From Melanocharis versteri (taxonomy: Eukaryota; Chordata; Aves; Passeriformes; Melanocharitidae), in assembly GCA_013397845.1 (NCBI GenBank), contig VZTG01002322.1, positions 107,812 through 171,811 of the forward strand: DNA of 64,000 nt, given 5' to 3'. The notes under the pieces were generated by a model. That model was not told where the DNA came from, ran no database searches, and saw only the letters and a program-made list of their open reading frames with translations. Positions 1 through 10,651 of this stretch are shown one piece after another (within the stretch, counting starts at the first letter, position 1; each line of letters starts with the position of its first letter). The position numbers and the translations under genes are program-made.

Positions 1-288
1 AAAATATTACTTTATTTACATAAATAAGACAGGATCAGGAAACTGGGCTGAAGGGATCTCTTCGAACCCAGAACTCTGTGCTTGGGCTCTTACCTGTTCC
101 TTCAGAAACCACCTGGGCACTTCCCAGCACCTGAGACCTGGAATGTGTGGAGGCAGCGGGAGGAAAGAGGGGATGGCTCAGTTCTCTGGTGCCCCTCACA
201 GATCTGGGGGAGATGGGAGGACAAAGAGGGGAGCAAGTGGGGCAGCCAGGAAGGGAAGAACTGAAACCCATGTTCTGTTCACTTTCAG
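1..288 (+). other. YIPF5: YIPF5 intron (3' part)
   Basis: This is unspliced sequence upstream of the first visible coding exon. It ends in a pyrimidine-rich tract and TTTCAG. No further exon is recognisable here, so the previous exon lies outside the window. Confidence 0.85.
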
Positions 289-434
289 AATTGGGGATCA
301 ATTTCGACCACATCTGGCAGAAAACACTAACGGTGCTGCACCCCCTGAAGGTGGCTGATGGCAGCATCATGAACGAGACGGACCTGGCTGGGCCCATGGT
401 CTTCTGCCTGGCCTTTGGGGCCACCCTGCTGCTG
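289..434 (+). CDS. YIPF5: YIPF5 coding exon, residues ~95-143
   Basis: The acceptor is TTTCAG ending at 288 and the donor is GTGAGA from 435. The exon starts with the last two bases of a Glu codon and ends on a complete Leu codon. It encodes the end of the cytosolic domain (ELGINFDHIWQK), an NET sequon and the first transmembrane span (AGPMVFCLAFGATLLL). Confidence 0.96.
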
Positions 435-3040
435 GTGAGACCCTGCCACGGGGGCTGCTGGGCACGGCTGTGCTGGGACACGCTGGCAGAGGGGCTGGGT
501 TACCTGGGGGGTTGCTGGAGTTCTGGGCATGGAGGCCAGGAAAGCTCGTCCTTTTCGTGGAGTGTCCTGAGCTGGAACTCAGGATCATCAGAGTCCAACT
601 GCTCACCCAGGACAAAAATGTGTGTGTGAATGGAAGAGGCACTGGGGCCTCTCACGCTCGTGGGATGGATGAGCACTGACACATCAGGTGGGACTTGCAG
701 TGTCAGGTCACTCTGGAGCAAACCTGCTTTCACACTGTTTGTATTGCTTAATGGGCCTGGCACTGCTGGAGCCTGGTCAGTTTTTCTAATTGAGCTTAAT
801 TGGAGTAAGACTGTGCTTTAATGACTCAGGAGCCTCAATGATGAGATGACAGCAAACAGTGTTCCTTGGCATTGAAAGCTTCAGGGGTTTTAATCTGTTT
901 TAGCTTTAGATGCTTCAGGCACTGCTTTTAATTTCTGCCTAAAATTTCACGTTGCTGTGACAGTTAAAACACACTTTGGTACCAAGGGGACTTCAAGCCT
1001 ACTTTAATAAGTAACTTTTATTTATGGAAAATAGGTCAGTCAAATTAATGAACATGTTTGAATTTTCTTTTCCTAAGAATTTATTATAAAAAAATCCATG
1101 GAAAGTAATGAAAGGAAGGGGGCTGAGCCTGGCACAGAGGTCGCAGCAGGTGTGATTGCTTCCTGAGCTGCTTGGGGAAGGGGAGAGCTGGCTCTCAACA
1201 CATCCAGTGTGGATGTTGTTGGAGGGGGACGCCCTGGAAGCTGCACAGCCCTGTGCCCTGCAGGGGTGCCTTGGGCAGGTGCTGGAAGGGAAGCACCAGT
1301 CTCAGCCTGGGAAAACCAGGAGATAACCTGAGTACACGGACATAACCCACACGTGCTTCCCATGTGCTTGTGAACAAGCAAACTTTGGGTTTGGCTTTTT
1401 AAAATCTCCCTCAGCTAATCCTGAGTTCACACCCAGTGCGTGGCAGCTCAGCTTCAGCTGTTCCTGGGATTTTTGTTTATGATTTTCCTTCTGCCATAGC
1501 TTTGTGCATTCTGCCACCAGTTGAAGGCCTTCAGGTGAAGTTCCTGAATTACGGTTTTGTTGTCTTTACACACCAGTTCTGTAAAGATCGTTACTACAAG
1601 TAATCCGTCAGCGTGAGAAATCCTTGATTAAACCCTAAACAGGTTCCTGGGCTGAGGTCAGAGAACAATCAGATCAGAACCTGTTCATTAAGATCCACAG
1701 AGTCAGGAGGGGTTCCAGGCTCCTGGAGCGTGAGCTGTCCTGGGGCTCTGGGGGAGCACTCACTGTGGGACGGGAGTGAGGGGGCTGGGGGACAGTGCTG
1801 GGCCCTGCTGTGTCCCAGGGAGGGCGGGCAGCTGTGCTCCCTGTGCTGGCCCGTGCTGGCCCGCGCTGACCCGCGCTGTGCCCCGTGCAGGCTGGCAAGA
1901 TCCAGTTCGGGTACGTGTACGGGATCAGCACCATCGGCTGCCTGGGCATGTTCTGCCTGCTGAACCTGATGAGCATGACCGGGGTGTCCTTCGGCTGCGT
2001 GGCCAGCGTGCTGGGCTACTGCCTGCTGCCCATGATCCTGCTCTCCTCCTTCGCCATCGTCTTCTCCCTGCAGTAAGTGCTGCCGCTGGCACCTGGGGCA
2101 GAGATTCCTCCTGGGATGGGGAGGGAAATCATTGGCAGCAGTGTTCATGTTCAGTGCTGGAGCTGTGTATCATTTCAATACGACAGGAATCTTCAGTAAG
2201 GGCAAGAATTAATTGTCAATGACTTCAGGTATTTACTGGGGAAAGGGCGGTGAATCCTGGCTTTACCTCTAGATGAATTAATGGCTTTGGAATACATAGA
2301 CTCCAAGAGCAATCTCAGGTTTGTTTTCAGCTCTGGATCTGACAGGTCTCAGTACTTACAAAGTCTAAAAGTAATTATTATTGAAGATGCAAGTTAGGAT
2401 TTTAAAAAATACAAGAAAATTAGAGTGATTCCTCTTGGCTCTGTGAATTTAGGGACTAAATTCTTTTTCTCACTGCTTTGACATTTCGTATGCACAGAGT
2501 TAATTTTGAGGGGGCTTTCTACTGTCGTAATTGACTGATACTGTTCTAAAATTCTAGAATCCTAGACTGGTTTGAGTTGGAAAAGCTCATCCAGTCCCAC
2601 CCCCTGCCATGGGCAGGGACACCTTCCACTATCCCAGGCTGCTCCAAGCCCTGTCCAGCCTGGCCTTGCACATTCCAGGGATCCAGGGGCAGCCACAGCT
2701 TCTCTGGGCACCCTGTGCCAGTGCTTTCCCAGCGCTTTTAATGGGAATATTTCATTTAATGCCAGATGCTGAAATTCATCCCAGAACCTGCACAAGCTGT
2801 TGGATGAGTCCCAGTGTGACTCCTACAGGTGGATGTTCACAAGGCTCACAGGAATTCTCTTCTCTCTGCCTTTCCAGGGGGATGTTGGGGATTATTCTCA
2901 CGGCTGGAGTTATTGGCTGGTGCAGCTTTTCTGCTTCCAAGATCTTTATCTCTGCCTTAGCCATGGAGGGCCAGCAGCTGCTCATAGCCTATCCCTGCGC
3001 GTTGCTGTACGGGGTCTTCGCCCTCATCTCCGTCTTCTGA
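289..3040 (+). CDS. YIPF5: YIPF5, Yip1 domain family member 5 (3' three coding exons; 5' part outside window)
   Basis: YIPF5 is a five-pass membrane protein of the ER exit site and early Golgi that binds YIF1A and Rab GTPases and supports ER-Golgi transport (family knowledge). Coding exons are 289-434, 1891-2072 and 2878-3040, joined by GT-AG introns whose phases agree. The joined frame gives 163 residues, from the split Glu codon at the first acceptor to the stop at 3038-3040. Counting back from the 257-residue human length, the first residue is E95. This numbering puts G97, I98, K106, A181 and W218 exactly at positions I recall as altered in human YIPF5 disease, so no indel separates this bird from human here. 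Four complete hydrophobic spans follow a first one near residues 123-143, and the protein ends in GVFALISVF. YIPF7 is the close paralogue; remembered residues near the C terminus (ISALAMEG, ALISVF) favour YIPF5. The N-terminal ~94 codons and promoter are upstream of the window. Confidence 0.96.
435..1890 (+). other. YIPF5: YIPF5 intron, 1456 bp
   Basis: It is bounded by GTGAGA and GTGCAG. The 5' part is GC-rich, the middle (about 780-1090) is AT-rich, and the last 150 bp is G/C-rich with several near-repeats of a GCTGGCCCG-type motif. No repeat family or extra exon is recognised. Confidence 0.85.
1891..2072 (+). CDS. YIPF5: YIPF5 coding exon, residues ~144-203
   Basis: The acceptor is GTGCAG ending at 1890 and the donor is GTAAGT from 2073. 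The exon starts in frame with AGKIQFGYVYG and ends after the first two bases of a Gln codon. It covers the second and third membrane spans. Read straight through, the frame meets a stop at 2074, inside the intron, which confirms the donor. Confidence 0.97.
2073..2877 (+). other. YIPF5: YIPF5 last intron, 805 bp
   Basis: It is bounded by GTAAGT and TTTCCAG. It carries an antisense CR1 fragment (2551-2735) that ends about 140 bp before the last exon; the rest is AT-rich and unremarkable. Confidence 0.88.
2551..2735 (-). mobile_element. CR1 LINE 3' fragment in YIPF5 intron
   Basis: Read on the minus strand, this ends in the CR1 3' tail; on the plus strand it begins AGAATCCTAGACTGGTTTGA. The usual phrases for a short-run CCCCCTGCCATGGGCAGGGA, 'CAGGCTGCTCCAAGCCC' and 'GGGATCCAGGGGCAGCCACA' appear in order. 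The 5' part is missing and there is no reverse transcriptase sequence. Confidence 0.85.
2878..3040 (+). CDS. YIPF5: YIPF5 last coding exon, residues ~204-257
   Basis: The acceptor is TTTCCAG ending at 2877. The first base completes the split Gln codon, then GMLGIILTAG follows and the frame ends at TGA 3038-3040. It encodes the fourth and fifth membrane spans with the conserved W218 and the ALAMEGQQLL loop between them. Confidence 0.97.
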
Positions 3041-3343
3041 ACAGACTCTGGGGGACTCCAGGGGGCCAAAAGGAAAATCCCAGCTTGGAACATGGACTTG
3101 GACCAGAAACAGCTGCAAACAACTGTCTCGTGTTGCTATCATGAAACTTAGACCTGTTTGAATCACCTGGAACAATGGAAAATGTCTCGTGTCCACTTTT
3201 TTAGGACTTTGAATACTGTTTTCAATGACCTGGGGAGTCCAGAGCTTTAATACGTGTTCATGCTTATCAAGTTCCTGTGATTTCTTTCCCATTCCTAGAT
3301 CTTTAGAAAAAGTAACTTTCGGTTGTTTATTTGAGGGTTGTGA

Positions 3344-3369
3344 TTTTTGTTTGTTTTGTTTTGTTTTGT
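3344..3369 (+). repeat. TTTTG-type microsatellite
   Basis: Short run of T3-5G units inside the likely YIPF5 3' UTR. Confidence 0.8.
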
Positions 3370-3888
3370 AGGGGAGGGCGAAAGGTTGCAGTTATAAATT
3401 GGTAGATTTTTATCCAAAACAGTTAAAGGAGCTGCCGTGGATTTGGGGGACTCTGGATAAATCTGCAGTAATGAGGAACCTGTTTCCTGACCCCTCTCAC
3501 CAAAAATGCACAAATGAACAAAAGTTATTAGAGTATTTCCTGTATTGTAACCAATATCCTCCTCAGCTCTTCGGTCTCAATTATTCATTCATTTGCTGTG
3601 AGAGTATTTCAGGATTTAAGATACTTAAATTATGAAGTAGAAAACAGATGCTTAAAAGTGAAAGGGATCTGTAATTCTGTCACACTTGAAACATGACCAC
3701 ATTGGGGTGTCTGTAGCTTTATGTTAGCTGGGTTTCTGAAGGACTTCGGCAGAGGTTCCTTCCCTCATGGTGCACATTCTGCTGGATGAAGAGGAATCTC
3801 TCTCGCAGTACTTCCAAGGAAAACACCATTTGGAAAACGTTATGCTTGTCAGTATTGTAGTTATTGTAAAATAATTTAAGGCATATTG

Positions 3889-3894
3889 ATTAAA
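3889..3894 (+). promoter_or_regulatory. candidate YIPF5 poly(A) signal ATTAAA
   Basis: This is the common variant hexamer about 850 bp after the stop codon, with a T-rich region downstream. I saw no AATAAA nearer the stop. Confidence 0.35.
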
Positions 3895-3910
3895 TTCTCC
3901 TTAAATTTTG

Positions 3911-5594
3911 AAAAAGGTGTTTGACTTTCCCAGTCTTTATTTTTGATGTTCACTTACTAAAATAGAAACTTTCATGTTGAAACAACATCACGTTTAAAAT
4001 TGAATTCATTGGGTGGATTTGGTGTTTTCTTCAGCCAGTGAAGAGCAGGAGGGAGCTCCTGTCCCATGTCCGTGCAGATCAATGGCATTGATTGCCAATG
4101 AGCCTAATTAAACACAGATCTTCTAGGACATAGAAGAGCTCCCTCAGCTGCTTGAGCAAGTCAGGTTCTGACACTCCAATACTGTACTTTGGGAACAGCT
4201 AATTCAGCTTATCCTGCACATTCCAGTGGGGCCGTTCTTAAAGCTTTGCACTGATTCCATAGGTACCTTCCAGGGTGACCTCCTGGGTATTAAACTGTTA
4301 TAAATCATGTTTTCTTTCACCACAGCATGAGCAAACTTCAGTGCACAGGAAAAACAACTCAGTGTTGCCCTGGCAATAGAGCTGCTGAGTTTGGAGAAAC
4401 CATAGGAGAAGGGATTTACTTCGATTTAAACTCTCACGAAGTCAGCAGTGGAGGACACTGCACGCTCTACTCCAGCGGTGAGGTTTGACCCAGGAGTTTC
4501 CAGGAGCATTTGGTGTTCCTCTGCACAGAATTTAGCACTTTCTAACTGGATTTCTAAGTGGTCTCTGGGGAGCAGAGAGAAGCAGATGAGAGCGGGAGGT
4601 CAAACACTTGACTTCATGGAGCACTTGATAAAAACCAGTGTTATGGCTAGAGTGGTTGTCTTAAATATCCCAAACTTCTGGTACATTAATTAATGTGATT
4701 GCACTGACTCTTTATTGCCTTTCCAAAATCAATCCCATTGATTTTCTGTAATGAAGTTTTGTCCTAGTTCTTGCTTCAATTTTAGCTACATTTCAGATGA
4801 TTCAATCTCCCCATCCCGTAGAATGTCAGGATTGGAGGCTGTAGTTCTGTACTCCCACGTTTGCCTTTCAGAATTAGTAGGACTTTTCTTTCCACATCTG
4901 AACTCCCCCACAGTCTGTTCCCCCACTGTTCTCACCTGCATTTCAGATGAAGTGCCAGCACCACTTCTTCATCCTGCTTTGGCACTCAAACAAATGCTGG
5001 ACTTGCCTTTTTAAACTTTTGTTATCCCCCGATCTTAAAATCATCTCTGCCCTGCGAGAGTTGAGGGTTACCTTTCCCAGTCTGTGCCTGTGTCACCCCA
5101 GGCTGGTGATGGTGTGACAGTGGCTCTGTTTTTCGGGTTCCTGCGCTGTGAGGCAGCTGCTGGCCCCGGTTCCATTTGGTTCTGTTTGGTTCTGTTCCTG
5201 TACCAGCAAATTCCAGGGCACATCCTGTGCCAGCCTCGTGTTTTTAATGTGCTCCTGTGCCTGTCACCCCTTGTGGGTCTGGAGCACCCCGAGGCCTGGC
5301 TCCGGGGATAGCACTGGAACGCTGCACTGGGTTCTCTGTGCGTGGAGGAGCTGGGGACGTGCCCTGTGGGTGAGGACTGGGCCGGGCACAGCCCCAGCCC
5401 TGCCTGCCAGGGGTCACCCGCTGCTGCTCCGGTGGTGCCCAGTTCCTGCCAGCACCAGCGTTCAAGGTCGGGTATGGTTCTGGGAGCTGTGGAAGTTAAA
5501 GAACTGCCCGAGCTTTGGTACCACAGCCCGGGTGCTGCCCAGAGGCGCGGGCAAAGCCTGAGCCCCTCCCGAGCCCCTGTGTCCCGGCTGTGTC
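3911..5594. other. intergenic, no gene seen
   Basis: This is mostly AT-rich single-copy sequence to about 5060, then GC-rich. The open frames are short or lie in the GC-rich part on both strands at once. No exon or transposon was recognised. Confidence 0.6.
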
Positions 5595-5640
5595 CGCTCC
5601 GGGATGCTCCGGGATGCTCCGGGATGCTCCGGGATGCCAC
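5595..5640. repeat. 10-bp tandem repeat (CGGGATGCTC)
   Basis: About four and a half copies of a GGGATGCTCC unit in a GC-rich stretch. They produce repeated peptide motifs in overlapping frames on both strands, which are not genes. Confidence 0.85.
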
Positions 5641-5749
5641 GGTGCCCGCCTGGCGCTGCTGCAGCCCAGCAGAACCGGGGGATGCTGTTTGCAGCTTCTC
5701 CACTGGGTGGGCCTGCAGGACTCCCGATGTGCTCCAGGCAGCCTGGGCA

Positions 5750-5960
5750 CACAACCCCGGCATCACCGGGCTGGAAAAGCCCTCTCGGCACACCGAGTCC
5801 AGCTGTGCCCCATCCCCACCCTGTCGCCAGCCCACAGCACCGAGTGCCACCTCCATCCTTCCTCGGGCACCTCCAGGGATTGGGACTCCAAAGCTCCCTG
5901 GGCAGCCCCTGCCAAGGCCTGAGCACCCTTTCCGTGGAGAAATTCCTGCTGGATTCATGT
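5750..5960 (-). mobile_element. CR1 LINE 3' fragment
   Basis: The reverse complement reads as the CR1 segment with GGAATTTCTCC..., GGGGCTGCCCAGGGAG and TCCCTGGAGGTG in order. It closely matches, in opposite orientation, the copy at 16015-16225. Confidence 0.8.
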
Positions 5961-7587
5961 CAGCGCAATGATGTGCTACAAACACCTGAGCACCACGACC
6001 TCTCAAAGCTGCTGCTGGGTTGTGGCAGGGCTTGGGAAGCCTTTCCCTCCTCCTGCCCTCCCTGCTGGTGTCCCACATCAACAGCAGCGACATTCCCTGT
6101 GGTCACAGCACTGCTCCAGCTGCGTGTCCGTCCCTGGCAGGGGAAGGGGTCCGTTCCAGCCGTGATGGGGATGCTGCAGTGCCCGGGATCCCTCCTGGGA
6201 GTGGGGAACCTTTGCTATGTCTCATTCCTTGGATAACAGGGAATATTTCTGAGGGGATTTCAGCATCTTCAGTCAGAATGCATTGATATACTCACATGTC
6301 TGCACAGTCAAGATGACAATTCTGACACCATGGGGTAGTTTATTTCTGTTCATTTATTTAATTATCTGCTTTAAATATCGAGGTCTGTGTGGAGGTTTTG
6401 TTGGTCTTTAATTGCATGGACCTCTCGTCATTTCATTTTATCCCTGGTGATTTCCCTGTCATTGCTGGATACAGCATCAGAATTAAATTTCCAGTGTGCA
6501 TATTGACAAAAGAGAAGATAATAATTACAAATGATTGATCAGTCCAAGCCCACATCATTGGATTAATTCTTCCCTCCTTCCCACCACTGTTAATTCAGAA
6601 TAAATTTGCAGCAATCAAGAGATCTTCACTCGTGCACTGATGATCTTCATGTTCTGCCTAAGCTTTAATTGAGCTTAAAAGGTCTAATTCTGCCTCAAAT
6701 CTATTCTTAGTTTTGTTTCACACCTGAATGTAGAGCTTGAATCTGAAAATGATCCTCCTCCCTACATCTTAGCTGGGGATAGTTTCCCACCCAGTCAGTG
6801 CTTCCACTAACAGCCCCATTCCCGGGCAGGGTGGGAGGAATGGGGCGGCTGTGCTGGGATGGAGCCGATGGATGGAATGGGGTGGGATTGCATCGCCCCT
6901 GCTCTTCAGATCCACTGCCACACCCAGGGGTTTGTCAGGAGGGTGCCAGGAGGAAATAAAGCCACAGGGCTGGCACAGGGCCCGGGGGAGTCCTCAGCAG
7001 GCCCAGGGAGCTGTGGGGTCACCCAGAACACAGAGCCAGTCTCTCCAAACAGCACGGTTTGCCTTCAGCTCTCTCCCTGCTTCTGCCTCTGCATATTTGT
7101 CTCCCTGTTTTCTCCCTGGATTGCTGAGCAGGTGATGGAATAACCACAGAGGCCCTTTCTTGGGCCTTCATTATTTTCAAAGCAAACACAGGCGCAATTC
7201 TGGACCCTGGAGGAAAGACAGCCAAGCTGAATTTTGGACCTGTAAAGTGCTGGCAGCAGCGAGATAACACCCATTAAAACCATCAGGCTGGAGCTCTGAA
7301 ACCTCTGCAGTTTACCCAGTAATTTGTCTGGAAGGCTGTTCTATGGGAGCTTTTCCATGGAAACCTGCAGCGTGATCCCCCAAACAACTCACTGCGCTCT
7401 GCCATAGCCGGGCTCGTGTTTAGATCCCACCCAGCTCTGTTGGCCTGGTTGCCATGGCCCCGTTTTCATCTCAGACACCGTTTGATGGAGCCTTGCAGGG
7501 AGCGGGGGTCGGGCTGTGCCCGTTCCGGGGGGAATGAGCTGGGCAGGGATGAGCTGGAGGTGCTGGAGGGGCAGGAACGCTTCCAGC
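5961..7587. other. intergenic, no gene seen
   Basis: The block at 6290-6750 is AT-rich and non-repetitive with several TTAATT-type motifs and could be conserved noncoding sequence. From 6830 the sequence becomes GC-rich. No coding exon was recognised. Confidence 0.55.
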
Positions 7588-7589
7588 TC

Positions 7590-7842
7590 CTGCCCAGCTC
7601 TGCCCAGTCCCTGCCCAGCTCTGCCCAGCTCTGCCCAGCTCTGCCCAGCTCTGCCCAGCTCTGCCCAGCTCTGCCCAGCTCTGCCCAGCTCTGCCCAGCT
7701 CTGCCCAGCTCTGCCCAGCTCTGCCCAGCTCTGCCCAGCTCTGCCCAGCTCTGCCCAGCTCTGCCCAGCTCTGCCCAGCTCTGCCCAGCTCTGCCCAGCT
7801 CTGCCCAGCTCTGCCCAGCTCTGCCCAGCTCTGCCCAGCTCC
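7590..7842. repeat. 10-bp minisatellite (CTGCCCAGCT)n
   Basis: About 25 head-to-tail units, of which 7611-7840 is 23 perfect copies. Because the unit contains no stop in any frame, all six frames run open for 150-270 codons as low-complexity peptides. The minus strand is G-rich with GGG every 10 bases and an AGCT palindrome in each unit. Confidence 0.98.
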
Positions 7843-8531
7843 TCGGGCAGCCCGCACAGCTCCGTGCCCACCCAGCCCCTCCAGCCCTTTGGGCACCGAC
7901 CCCTCCCTGCAGAGCAGCTTACAAAGGCGTTGGTTAATGGCCATTATAATTTCTGCCTGACAGAGGGAGAACTGAGGCAGGGGCTCTTTCCTTGTCTTGA
8001 AGCCATAGTGTCAGGTGAGGCACCCGCTGTGGCCGAGCAGGGGAGCCCGGGTGGCCTCGGTCCCTCGGGAATCCCTGCGGGGACGGGAGGGGACACGGGG
8101 CAGGGAGCAGGGACAGCCCGGGCACTGCGGGGGGAATGGGCAGGACCTGGTGGGGCAGCGGTGCCCGGCCCGGGGGGCAGCAGAGCCGGGCAGGGCTGGC
8201 CGCGCTGGGCACACAGCGCACGGCTCCGGCCGCTCGGCTTTCCCGAGCTGCTGCTCCAAGGGCACGGGCGGAGCGTCCCCGGCCAGGCAGCGCCAACAAC
8301 GAGCCTTCCTCCCTGAGCCACTCCTTGGCCTTATCGCCACTGTCCTGAACGTTTAAAGGCGGGACTAACAAGGGCACAAAGAGAAGCGAATGGAGCCCAG
8401 CTGTGGGTGGCGGTGGCGGGGTCACCGCTCCGGGCGGGACGCTGGGGCCGGCTCAGAGCAGCCCTGCAGAGGCACAGACCCAGCCCGTGTCCCCAGAGCT
8501 GGGGACAGAGCTCGGAGCCCGGTCCTGGGTG

Positions 8532-8546
8532 CCGCTAGATGGCAAC
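8532..8546 (+). promoter_or_regulatory. candidate CTCF binding motif
   Basis: CCGCTAGATGGCAAC matches the CTCF core CCASYAGRKGGCR at every position except the third (G for A). It lies in CpG-rich sequence. Occupancy is inferred only from motif match. Confidence 0.5.
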
Positions 8547-8689
8547 CGGCGCATTGCGATGGGCGCATCCCCGCCGGGCGATCCAGCTCCGAGCGCTCGG
8601 GGTGCCGGGGTGGGATCCGCTCCCCGGCCCCGCTGCCTTGTCCGGGCACTGCCCGCGGTGCCAGCGCCGGAGCGGGCTCGGGAGCCGGG

Positions 8690-8925
8690 CCTGGAGCTGG
8701 CCAGGGAGCTGGCCCGGGGGCTGACCCAGGAGCTGGCCCGGGAATTGGCCNGGCCAGGGAGCTGGCCCGGGGCTGGCACAGGAGCTGACACAGGAGCTGG
8801 CCCGGGGGCTGACACAGGAGCTGGCCCGGGAATTGGCCAAGGAGCTGACACAGGAGCTGACCCGGGAGCTGGCCCGAGGGCTGACACAGGAGCTGGCCCG
8901 GGAATTGGCCAAGGAGCCGGCCCTG
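8690..8925. repeat. 12-bp minisatellite (GAGCTGGCCCGG / GAGCTGACACAG)
   Basis: About 19 units alternate between two main variants in a pattern suggesting a 24- to 60-bp higher-order unit. One undetermined base (N) sits at 8751, at an apparent junction where the assembly may be collapsed. Confidence 0.92.
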
Positions 8926-9089
8926 CAGCGCCCGGCTCTGCTGTGCCCTCGCCGGCTCTTTCCGAGCAGAACCAGCCCCCGCTGTCACACCGCAGCAGGG
9001 CCAGGGAGCCGCAGGAGCGGACGGAGGCGGGAGGGCACCGGGGCAGAGCCCCGCTCGGCAGGGCTGGGGACAGCCCAGCCAACGCTCCA

Positions 9090-10650
9090 GAGCTGGGGCT
9101 GCTTTTGGGTACTCACTGGTGACACGCTTGAGGCATTTAATAAGTCACAGCACAGGGAGCAAAATCCTGCCTTCGGTCTGCGAATTACCCGAACTTCCCA
9201 CCTGATGCAGGGAGCGCATTTTAAAGAAAATGAAGGAGATTGTCGGCGTTGTCTGTTCCCAGGCTCTGTCCCTGCTGCCCAGAGCTCGGCGATGTCTCCA
9301 GGTCCTACAAGAGCCCAGAGGGTGGCTCAGGTCTGATTCCGGACCCTGCAGCCAGCTCTGTGCCACCCCGGGGTGCAGCCCTGGGGACAGGGCTTGTGTG
9401 CACCCCGCTCCTCCTCGTCCTCCCGACAGGAGCTCCAAATCCTGTGCAACGACGCTAAAAAACCAGAAAGGGGTGGAGAGGATAATGGGTTTTGGCCAAC
9501 TGCCACTTCCCTTAGCAGGGAAAAGTTCCTGGCTGTTCTAGTGACCTCCACAGTCACTTAACCAGCTACACTTAATTATGCTGAGTAATATAAAAAATTC
9601 CTTATATTCTGCAAGCAAGTTCCTCCTTGGTCGATGGAAAACAGAAATCCAGCGGAGCAGGAAAATGCCTGTGCCTGACAGCACTGCCTTATAATCTATT
9701 TTTAACTGAATTTCTCCATCTCCTTTGTAAAGAAATAACACTTCTTCATTGCCTCTGGCCATAATTAATGTGCCGTAACTCAAGTCCAAGAGACATATAA
9801 AACTAGACTTTAAACAGAGCGTTAGCTTTCAAGCAGAGCAAATAATTTTGGAGAAAATAGTGTTTTCTATACTTAAAACTCTTTCCCCTGGTTTTCATTA
9901 AAGCCCTTCAGCTGCTCAAACACGGAACGTGCTTTCCCCAGCCCTGTGCTGGTTTGAGCACGTCCTTCCCCACGGCTGAGGAGCTGCCTTGGGCACAGCT
10001 TTTCCACAGGGATCTGAACAGCTGGAGCAGCCAGGGGGTTCACCTGCTGCCACTGCCTCGGGTTTGTTTGGTTTGAGAAGAATACTGCCATTTTCCCTTG
10101 CAAAAAGGGGATACAGAAGAGAATTAATATTTGAAAATGTTTAAAGCCCGTGTTCAGTAATTGCTGGGCTGAGCTGGGCCCAGCACCCACAGCTCCCCGC
10201 TCTCGGTGACCTGGTGACAGGCGGCTCCTGGGGAGCAAAGTCCTGTGGGAGCAGAAGAAAAGCACTTCAGATCAAATGCATTTTGAAGCGGTGAACAGCT
10301 CCTGTTCAGGACTAACTCCAAGGAGAGCCTCAGGGGTGCTGGAGCCAGGCAGCAGCAGCCCCCCGCCAATCCCATCCCCTGCAGCCACCCCTCAGTGCTG
10401 GCTCCCAGCAGCACCGCCATCCACCAGCACAGGTTTACATCCTAAAGGTCCCGGGAAATGGGGGTGAGGCCCTGGAGCTGGGGCAGGGCGGCACAGAGAC
10501 CCCTCCCTGCCTGCTCCTGTCCCCTGTGCCTGTCACAGCCCTGTCGTGGGGCAGCACGGGGCACCCTGCTCCTGCCAGCCTGCTGGGCTGGGAAGGGCCA
10601 GAGAGGGGCCAGAGGGGCTGCGGCTGTGGCTGTGCACACGGGGGAATGGT
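9090..10650. other. intergenic, no gene seen
   Basis: Single-copy sequence. The block at 9550-9900 and around 10080-10160 is AT-rich with TTAATTATG and TAATTAATG motifs. The remainder is GC-rich without recognisable exons. Confidence 0.55.
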
Positions 10651-10651
10651 G

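Larger units (their letters stand above)
3041..3910 (+). other. YIPF5: YIPF5 3' UTR (end uncertain)
   Basis: This is sequence after the stop codon, with an increasing A/T content. An ATTAAA at 3889-3894, followed by a T-rich stretch, is the first plausible poly(A) signal; another ATTAAA lies at about 4289. A TTTTG microsatellite (3344-3369) sits inside. Only transcript data can fix the true end. Confidence 0.5.
8000..9085. promoter_or_regulatory. CpG-island-like segment
   Basis: CpG dinucleotides are visibly frequent throughout (for example around 8220-8290 and 8400-8660), with GC content far above the flanks. It could be a promoter of an undescribed transcript or simply a GC-rich repeat-driven island; no recognisable first exon is present. 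It contains a CTCF-type motif (8532-8546) and a 12-bp minisatellite (8690-8925). Confidence 0.5.

Noticed and set aside
1885..2076. 63-codon frame as a separate small gene
   Set aside because: It is the middle YIPF5 exon read through its donor; the stop lies in the intron.
4089..4104. Short TGGCA...TGCCA inverted repeat as an NFI site or hairpin RNA
   Set aside because: Spacing is wrong for NFI and the stem is only 5 bp; not distinguishable from chance.
5068..6093. 341-codon minus-strand open frame
   Set aside because: It spans a CR1 fragment and a 10-bp tandem repeat in GC-rich DNA, overlaps equally long frames on the other strand, and has no recognised domain.
7448..7461. X-box-like GTTGCCATGGCCCC
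   Set aside because: The right half-site is lost (11 of 14 matches), too weak to list as a site.
7389..8316. Several 150- to 270-codon frames on both strands
   Set aside because: They are produced by the stop-free 10-bp minisatellite; the peptides are pure repeats.
8403..9122. 239-codon frame and its antisense partners
   Set aside because: They cross the 12-bp minisatellite and an N; the composition is GC-driven and open on both strands.
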